From Paenibacillus amylolyticus (GTDB taxonomy: Bacteria > Bacillota > Bacilli > Paenibacillales > Paenibacillaceae): a DNA stretch of 64,000 nucleotides. Shown here one piece after another: positions 57,869-64,000 of the stretch. The notes beneath the pieces were generated by a model that was not told where the DNA came from, searched no databases, and saw only the letters and a list, made by a program, of their open reading frames with translations. Every line of letters begins with the position of its first letter. Within the stretch, counting starts at the first letter, position 1. The translations under genes were made by a program, and so were the position numbers. The stretch is taken from positions 124,001-188,000 of the forward strand of contig NZ_RIAS01000001.1 in the NCBI RefSeq assembly GCF_003719335.1. The letters are read 5' to 3'.

Positions 57869-58357
57869 TTATAGTAGTTCAATGTTATGATTCCAATGGT
57901 CTAAATAAAAGGTAATATTGGATCTGATATTTAACTTGTTCCAATCCTTTTTATCAATCGGAAAGGTTTCTTTGCCAAAAACAGGAGATATAACGTGAAT
58001 ATAAAATCTCCCATCATGTTCAATCATTTTAGTGATCACTCCTGTCAAAGGGTCTTTTGTCGATTCTTTATTAATTGAAACGATGTATAGATATTTCCCC
58101 TCGTTAAGATACCTATAGGTTAGTTCATCCTCTCCTTTTAATTTGCTGCATGATGGGCTTTCAAAGGTTTCTGTCTTCGTTCTGTTGTGCCCTTTTGACG
58201 AATCGCTAACAGTTACCTTACATGATGAATCACCCTCTAGTTCAACTGAAATAATGTGCGTGGTCGATGATATAGGTGTAAGGTCATTCATTGAATACCA
58301 TATCCAACCTATTGTTGCAATGATCAAGAAGCTACCGGTGAATACTGCTTTTTTCAA
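57869..58357 (-). CDS. Membrane-anchored or exported hypothetical protein
   Basis: The start is TTG 58357 behind AAGGTGTGAT, giving 162 aa. An N-terminal hydrophobic segment (KKAVFTGSFLIIATIGWIWY) acts as a signal anchor. The rest is a soluble extracytoplasmic beta-rich domain with two cysteines (SSCKVTV; SPSCSKL). I do not recognise the family. It is separated from the Rhs-immunity pair by a terminator, so it has its own transcription. It may be an exported immunity protein. Confidence 0.6.
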   Translation of the reverse strand: MKKAVFTGSFLIIATIGWIWYSMNDLTPISSTTHIISVELEGDSSCKVTVSDSSKGHNRTKTETFESPSCSKLKGEDELTYRYLNEGKYLYIVSINKESTKDPLTGVITKMIEHDGRFYIHVISPVFGKETFPIDKKDWNKLNIRSNITFYLDHWNHNIELL

Positions 58358-58451
58358 ATAATCACACCTTCTATAACCTTAATAAAGTAACGAATGCACA
58401 ACTTTCTTTAATATTGTAACCATCTGTAAATAGTATGTTAAAACACTTTAT

Positions 58452-58487
58452 TAAAAAAATGAATAAACCAGCCTTTTGACGGGCTGG
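58452..58487 (-). terminator. Rho-independent terminator closing the Rhs operon
   Basis: On the minus strand CCAGCC (58487-58482) pairs with GGCTGG (58473-58468) around an eight-base loop, followed by TTTATTC and seven T. It comes 28 bases after the stop of the 210-aa membrane gene, making rhs plus that gene a two-gene unit. Confidence 0.8.
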
Positions 58488-58514
58488 CTAACATTTAAAC
58501 ATTGTTCACAATTC

Positions 58515-59147
58515 TCACTTAATTTCCTGTGATTGTCCTTTTACAACATCAATCATATAGACTTTATGCATGCCCAACTTTTCAGTGGTAGTGAGTTTGT
58601 ATTTTTCAGGTGTTTCTGTAGGTTGCAAGACAGCCCACTGCCAGTCAGATCCTGGACCAGTAGTTAATGCAACGATTTCTTTAGCATCCAGATCTAGGGG
58701 AATCGTTCTCTTCTGAGTTTGACCAGAAACCTCTTTTATAATTAAATTTACCTGATTATTTCTATGAGACATGTTGATTAATTCGAGATTATACTCGTAC
58801 TTCTGATCAGATGTGCGGCTGACTGGATCACTTTCAACTCGCTCGGGTACCACTGTATTATCTATGGCGTTAAGAAATGCCGGTATACAGAAGAGTAATA
58901 TGAGAATAAACACTCCTCCTACAATCATGGTACTTACACTTAACTGGGAATTCCATTTTCTGATAAGAATTACTATTGAAATAATACTAATCACTAGAGA
59001 AGGTATACCACAGAGAAGCATAATCGGCATACCGACTAAATCCAGAGATCTTTGAAAATTAGACGTTGCCCCAATTAAAAACCAAATAAATACTGATAAA
59101 TTAATTAATGTAGTAGCAATCCAGATAAATTTCATCAAAGTTGACAT
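58515..59147 (-). CDS. Membrane protein, probable cognate immunity protein of the Rhs toxin
   Basis: The protein is 210 aa from ATG 59147 behind GGAGGTGAG. Three hydrophobic segments (about residues 5-25, 38-60, 73-95) precede a soluble domain of ~115 residues outside the membrane. It starts 47 bases after the Rhs stop and a strong terminator follows it, so the two genes form an isolated pair. A membrane-spanning antidote suits a toxin tip that looks like a lipase. A truncated copy lies at 56072-56395. The family is not recognised; the function is inferred from position. Confidence 0.7.
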   Translation of the reverse strand: MSTLMKFIWIATTLINLSVFIWFLIGATSNFQRSLDLVGMPIMLLCGIPSLVISIISIVILIRKWNSQLSVSTMIVGGVFILILLFCIPAFLNAIDNTVVPERVESDPVSRTSDQKYEYNLELINMSHRNNQVNLIIKEVSGQTQKRTIPLDLDAKEIVALTTGPGSDWQWAVLQPTETPEKYKLTTTEKLGMHKVYMIDVVKGQSQEIK

Positions 59148-59194
59148 TCTCTCACCTCCAAATCAGGTATGAATCTACAACTATCACAATAGTT

Positions 59195-62100
59195 TTAATT
59201 TAGTCTCATCTCAATATATTTCTTCCATACATTTACATTACTATGCATTGAAGAATGATTTGTAACTCCTTGAAGCTTCCAGTAAAACTCTCTATCCTTT
59301 TTGGGAAGAATAACCTCAATATTCAGAGCACCTTCAAACGTTCTTCTTGCTTTCCCACTTTTTTTCATTTGACCACCATTATTCTGAATAATGTCGTAAT
59401 TATTATATACTTGTATATGTTGACCCACTTCTGTTGTAAGTTTATATTCACGTACTGGAGTAGCAATTGTTATCAGTGTTTCTACATGAACCCCTAACTT
59501 AGCCAAATTGTTGGCTACCATTATGGCCACATTCCCTCCATGGCTATGACCTACTAATCGGATTGGTTCTTTTGAATTAGATAAATAATATTTATATATT
59601 CTTTCTGTTATATCTTTCGCTGCTTCTTCCCGAGCAGGAACCTTATTCTTACCGCTCCAACTAAGTCTTGTAATCGATTCATCTAGAACACCTTCAAGAT
59701 AACTTCGAAAATCTTTTGTCCATGTCTCCTTGTCACTCCAAGTTCCATGAATTAACCAAGCCACATGCCCACTCGGATCCACATATTTCAACGGATTGTT
59801 ATGAACATAAGAATACAGATTCAAACTCAGTGGATCGTTGAGTTCCCCTTCATACGTATCCTCACCGATGAAACGGGCCATGCCTGGGTCGTACCAGCGA
59901 GCTCTCAAGTATTGCAGACCTACGGTGTCATCCCAGTATTCTCCTGCGTATCGAAGTACATTCGGTACCGTTTCTTCTTTGGTTAACGGTCCGCCCCAGA
60001 TATCGTATGTGTAACTGTTTAGAACTTCGCCTGCATCGTCCACAAGGCCAACAACGTCACCATGTCCGTTCAACTGGTAGTACTCCAGTTTGCCCGTCTT
60101 TTTATCCTGCCGGGCCCATAGCTGCCCATACAAGTCATAGATATAAACGTAAGTAAGCTCTGCTTTTCCTGATGTTACTATAGCCTCAGCCATCAATTTA
60201 GCTTCTTCGTCATAGTAATAACGGATCGTTTGCTCGCCTTCGGTACGTTCGTACAACAATCCATCGCCATTATAGCTATAGTTTACGGTTTTACCTTCTC
60301 CAGTAGCTTTAACCATACGATTCTGGCTGTCATACGTATACTGTGCATCCTTCAGACCGTATATTTTTCCGCTTCCGGTACTGTATCGGTTACCGTTCTG
60401 GTCGTAGGTGTACGTTTCTTTTTGCGTGCCCGTTTCAGTCTGAATCCGGCTCAATTCATCGTACGTGTACTGATCCGTTTTTCCGTTCTGTGTACGGGTC
60501 GTAATGTTTTTGTTACCGTCGTACTCATAGCTAAACTGCTGGACTGCGGAAGTTCCTTGAGAGATCGTAACCCCCGAAAGGTCATATCCGTTAAATTGGT
60601 AGCTTGTACTGAGCCCTTTACCAAAAGATAATTTTTCGAGTGAACTATTCGGTTTGTAACTAAATGTCATACGATCTACCGGTGTTGTTCCCGATGAAGC
60701 AAGAGCAGAAGCTCCTCCTGTACCCGAGGTAATATCCATGGAAGTGACCCGATTCATCACATCGAGCTCTCCGTGAATACGAAGGGCTTGTCCCTTTACA
60801 TCAGTCAACGTGTATCCCAGACGTTGCTGTGTATTATTTTCATAACTCAACTGTGTTCCATCTGGAAATGTTAATCCGTCCAATATTCCATCTGATTGCT
60901 GATAGCTGTACGTCGTTTTGCCATGGTCGTCGGTCATGGATGTTCTGCGCCCAACAGCATCATACGTATACGATACGCTCGTATCTGGTGCCTTCATGTT
61001 TGTGAGCATGTCGTCACTGTTGTACGTGTATTCGGTGACTTTTCCAAGTCGATCCTGCTTTTTGATCAGATTGCTTCGTTTATCATAGTAGTAGCTGGTT
61101 GCCGAGCCATCCTGAATAGGGGGTGTCTGTTTAATCAGCCTGCCCAGTTCATCATACTGTTTGGTTACCGTCTGACCATTCGCTGATACGACCTGAGTCG
61201 TCTGACCTTGATAGCTGTAGAAATAACGGCTTGTCTCTTGCTTCGGTGTGGTGGCCGTTGCAATCTGACCAATAGCATCATACGTATACGTTGTCCGTTC
61301 GCCGTTACCATCAATAGATGCCGTCACATTGCCATCCAGATCATACTCCTTCTGCTGCAATGGAACGTAAGAACCGTTCTTATATTCCTCTAACAATGTC
61401 ACGCGACCCAATACATCTCTTTTTTCTCGGGTTTTGTTGCCAGCGGCATCTTCATACATTACCGTACGATCTACAGCGCTATAAGCTGTGTTGGCTGTAG
61501 TCGTATCAGGGTATTGAGTCTTTGTCGTTCGGCCCAACGCATCTACGACAAAACGGGTTACATTTCCTTCAGCATCTTCAACCGCAGTGACATTCCCTTC
61601 ACCATCGTAGGCATACTTATAGGTAGCCTCTGCCGTCTGTTCTTCTGCCAAAAGACCTAACGGATTATACCGCTCTTTGGTAACCATACCGTCCGGGGCG
61701 GTGTTGGTAATTATATTTTTTACATCATCATATGCAGTGATTGATTTGGTGCCATCCGCATGGGTGACTTGAAGAACCCGTCCGGCTTGGTCATACTGAT
61801 ACGTTTCTTCTTCACCGGAAGCATCGGTTACTTTTTTCAGTTCACTAGCACCATTATATTCGTATGAATCAACGTAAGGAATTGCCTTCCCGGCAATATC
61901 ATTGACAATGGTTGATTTCGATTGAACCAAATGTCCTGCATTCGCATCATAACTCAGCGTCACAACGCGGTCTTTAGCCAGATAACCGCCTTTATCCGTT
62001 GTCGTGACAACTCTGCCTTTCGCGTCGAGTTTGATTTCGGAGTCAGATAATATCTGTCCTCCGTATCCGTTTTTGGTTACACTTCGTAATACAGATCCTT

Positions 62101-63964
62101 GTCCATTATAAGTCGTTTCTGTGTATCTTTCTAACCTGTCATTAATCTTAGTCGTTGTACGAATGGGTTGGATCCAAAAGTACGGAGACTTCCCGGTTTC
62201 ATAGGCATAAGTGGATTCTTGTCCCGTACTTTGCTTCTCGGAAGTAACCATTCCATTCGTATCATAGATCACCGTAGTGGTCAGTTTATCTCCTGTGCGA
62301 CCGTTCTCACTAGTCCATTCGGATTGTTCTGTAGGCAGATTCCGTTTATTTTGGCTATCGTACTTGTACTCCGTGTTATAGACGACACCATCTCCACTTA
62401 ATTCATGCTTATCCACCCGGATTAAATCCGGCTGTGCAGCTGCACCGAATGATTTGGAGAACTTCCACGTATCCACTGTATTTCCTGATTTCACTTTGGT
62501 CGTCCATGAAGCGGATTGACCGTATGACTCCAGATCCTCTCCAGAGTATTCGAAATTAACTTTGTCCAGATTACCTTCGGCATCTGTTGAACTAAAATGA
62601 CTTTTGCGCTCTCTGACTTTGTATACAAAATGTACGGAAGACGTTCCAACCTGCTTCAAAGCCGGTATGTAGGCATAATCTGTTATCGCTGAGGATGGGC
62701 TTGTAATACGCGACAGCAATGCCGTATGCATCACACCATGTGCACTCTGATTTTGTTGAAGCTCTGGTAAAAAGTTGAATTTGGATTCTGGATAATAGTA
62801 CGTATAGGTCGTTGTTCGATCCAGCGCATCCGTAAACTCTCTCAGAATACGAATATCTCCGTCCTCACGCTGAGTATAGGTCACTTTCCGATCCGTTCCA
62901 GCAAGCTGAACAGTCATTTTCAGATCGCTATACGTAAATGTCAGCGCTTGACCTTCGCTGTTTTCAATCCGAGAGATAACACGGTTACCGTTTGAATTCG
63001 TATATTTGAAATTCACCGCGTTTCGGTAGGCATCCGTAATCTGCAACAATTCTCCTGTTTGTGTAAACAAATACTCGTACCCGTTGCGGATGGACAAACG
63101 ATAACTGCTGGCTGCTCCATCCACCGTTACAGTTGCATCTTTTTTAAGTGAAATATCATTCCATACATAACCTTCTAGTTCCAAATTTGCGTTTAAACGA
63201 TAATAACCCACACCTGGAACATAAATGTACTGGTTCTCTCCACGTTGTTCCATAAAAGGTAGATCCCAACGCCAGCCCTGTCCAAGGCCTGCAGCTGTTT
63301 CTTTACGCGGTGTTACCGCATTAGAATACGTTTGAGTCGCTTCGTCATACTCCACACCAAGTTGTCCATTGGCTCTAGCTGTATCATAAATACGTGTCAG
63401 ATCGAAGGGAATCAAACCCGGAAGTGACAGGTCGGCACTTTGAATCGTCATCTCTCCTGTAGCAGTTGAGATGGACTCAGCTCCATAAGACGTCATATAC
63501 CGGGATGCTTCATCCCGAAGATCGACATGATCAAGCCCTGTTTGATCCACGGTTGTTCCTGTACCTGGAACTTCATCGTCAGCTGCAAGGATTGAAAAGG
63601 GTTTGAGCTGAGATGAATCAGACGGTGTGGATGAGGAAGGGCGTAGCCCCTCCATTGTAATCGGTTCGCTGACTTCCTGGGTTTGAAGCCAGTTCTCAGC
63701 AGCCGCACCGCCTGAGCGATCTGTCTGTAACGCCTTATACAACTGATACAAGGAGTAACCTTGATCGAGTTTCGCTCTGATCCATTTCTCTTGAATACCA
63801 AACTGCTCTTGTAAACTATGAATTGTAATATAGGTAGCAGAAGGAAGAGAATCTCTTCCTTCTGACGACGATGCCGCCGCAGCCTGCCCTTCATACGCAA
63901 AAGAGCCAAGCCCACTAAAAACTAATATCGCACATAACCATATCAATGTTATTTTCCTAAACAC
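59195..63964 (-). CDS. Rhs/YD-repeat toxin with alpha/beta-hydrolase tip
   Basis: The protein is 1,589 aa. The start is GTG 63964 behind GAGGTGAT; an out-of-frame ATG lies between. A Sec signal peptide occupies ~1-32. An Rhs entry region (TATGEMTIQSADLSLPGLIPF, near 160-180) and a long YD-repeat shell follow. The Rhs-associated core (LQYLRARWYDPGMARFIGED, NLYSYVHNNPL) ends in DPSG near 1,400. The last ~188 residues differ in base composition and hold a hydrolase: HGTW oxyanion segment, GHSHGG nucleophile elbow near 1,473, NNYDII as the possible acid and NHSSMHSNV as the possible His. A lipase or phospholipase toxin is the best reading. Secretion by Sec and wall attachment or release is inferred. 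Confidence 0.88.
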   Translation of the reverse strand: MFRKITLIWLCAILVFSGLGSFAYEGQAAAASSSEGRDSLPSATYITIHSLQEQFGIQEKWIRAKLDQGYSLYQLYKALQTDRSGGAAAENWLQTQEVSEPITMEGLRPSSSTPSDSSQLKPFSILAADDEVPGTGTTVDQTGLDHVDLRDEASRYMTSYGAESISTATGEMTIQSADLSLPGLIPFDLTRIYDTARANGQLGVEYDEATQTYSNAVTPRKETAAGLGQGWRWDLPFMEQRGENQYIYVPGVGYYRLNANLELEGYVWNDISLKKDATVTVDGAASSYRLSIRNGYEYLFTQTGELLQITDAYRNAVNFKYTNSNGNRVISRIENSEGQALTFTYSDLKMTVQLAGTDRKVTYTQREDGDIRILREFTDALDRTTTYTYYYPESKFNFLPELQQNQSAHGVMHTALLSRITSPSSAITDYAYIPALKQVGTSSVHFVYKVRERKSHFSSTDAEGNLDKVNFEYSGEDLESYGQSASWTTKVKSGNTVDTWKFSKSFGAAAQPDLIRVDKHELSGDGVVYNTEYKYDSQNKRNLPTEQSEWTSENGRTGDKLTTTVIYDTNGMVTSEKQSTGQESTYAYETGKSPYFWIQPIRTTTKINDRLERYTETTYNGQGSVLRSVTKNGYGGQILSDSEIKLDAKGRVVTTTDKGGYLAKDRVVTLSYDANAGHLVQSKSTIVNDIAGKAIPYVDSYEYNGASELKKVTDASGEEETYQYDQAGRVLQVTHADGTKSITAYDDVKNIITNTAPDGMVTKERYNPLGLLAEEQTAEATYKYAYDGEGNVTAVEDAEGNVTRFVVDALGRTTKTQYPDTTTANTAYSAVDRTVMYEDAAGNKTREKRDVLGRVTLLEEYKNGSYVPLQQKEYDLDGNVTASIDGNGERTTYTYDAIGQIATATTPKQETSRYFYSYQGQTTQVVSANGQTVTKQYDELGRLIKQTPPIQDGSATSYYYDKRSNLIKKQDRLGKVTEYTYNSDDMLTNMKAPDTSVSYTYDAVGRRTSMTDDHGKTTYSYQQSDGILDGLTFPDGTQLSYENNTQQRLGYTLTDVKGQALRIHGELDVMNRVTSMDITSGTGGASALASSGTTPVDRMTFSYKPNSSLEKLSFGKGLSTSYQFNGYDLSGVTISQGTSAVQQFSYEYDGNKNITTRTQNGKTDQYTYDELSRIQTETGTQKETYTYDQNGNRYSTGSGKIYGLKDAQYTYDSQNRMVKATGEGKTVNYSYNGDGLLYERTEGEQTIRYYYDEEAKLMAEAIVTSGKAELTYVYIYDLYGQLWARQDKKTGKLEYYQLNGHGDVVGLVDDAGEVLNSYTYDIWGGPLTKEETVPNVLRYAGEYWDDTVGLQYLRARWYDPGMARFIGEDTYEGELNDPLSLNLYSYVHNNPLKYVDPSGHVAWLIHGTWSDKETWTKDFRSYLEGVLDESITRLSWSGKNKVPAREEAAKDITERIYKYYLSNSKEPIRLVGHSHGGNVAIMVANNLAKLGVHVETLITIATPVREYKLTTEVGQHIQVYNNYDIIQNNGGQMKKSGKARRTFEGALNIEVILPKKDREFYWKLQGVTNHSSMHSNVNVWKKYIEMRLN

Positions 63965-64000
63965 TTCATCACCTCAACCTAGTTTTAACAATCATTAATT

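Noticed and set aside
1-64000. CRISPR arrays, rRNA or tRNA genes, insertion sequences, prophage genes
   Set aside because: No spaced direct repeats, tRNA-like cloverleafs, rRNA sequence, transposase or phage structural genes were recognised.

Overview
The window looks like part of a Paenibacillus (Bacillota) chromosome. The support is strong Gram-positive ribosome binding sites, Bacillales-type families (Amj/YdaH, YdaT-like DUF2188, YitT), a secreted family-9 pectate lyase, and a very large lipopeptide-style NRPS locus. All calls come from reading translations and motifs by eye; no database search was run.

Region 1 (1-34.3 kb, minus strand) is one biosynthetic operon read right to left. It has pabA (glutaminase of aminodeoxychorismate synthase), a pabB-pabC fusion (34,224-31,795), then NRPS genes that run off the left edge. 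The line begins with a stand-alone acyl/aryl-AMP ligase plus carrier and condensation domain. It continues with a Thr module (DFWNIGMVH), four modules ending in an epimerase, and at least four more modules. Seven of the nine readable A domains after the ligase resemble one another; six carry the pocket DGYFFG(G/A/C)VF, to which I cannot assign a residue. All nine keep Asp235, so p-aminobenzoate (PABA), if used, can only enter through the loading ligase. The first NRPS gene is broken twice, each time at a GGGG run where removing one G restores the frame.

Region 2 (34.3-47.6 kb) is housekeeping and stress: an Amj-type lipid II flippase beside the NRPS operon, YdaT-like and YitT proteins, a TIR-domain protein of the CBASS/Pycsar effector type coupled to a 77-aa partner, a small gene with a LexA-like box on its promoter, cysK, a DinG-type helicase, catalase, and a pectate lyase with a cre-like site.

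Region 3 (47.6-64 kb) is an accessory conflict island, AT-richer than its surroundings by eye. It has a SIR2-STAND-TPR (Avs-like) defence protein, a WXG100-fused nuclease toxin with a likely immunity gene, an AraC regulator divergent from an SDR enzyme, and an Rhs protein whose C-terminal tip is an alpha/beta hydrolase. Downstream of the Rhs gene lie a likely cognate membrane immunity gene closed by a terminator, a series of orphan immunity-type genes (HEAT, DUF4279, DUF7674-like), and a truncated copy of the cognate gene.

The most promising candidates for something undescribed are the PABA-linked NRPS with its repeated unassigned pocket and adjacent lipid II flippase, the two-gene TIR operon, and the SIR2-STAND protein with an apparently degenerate CHAT-like middle domain.
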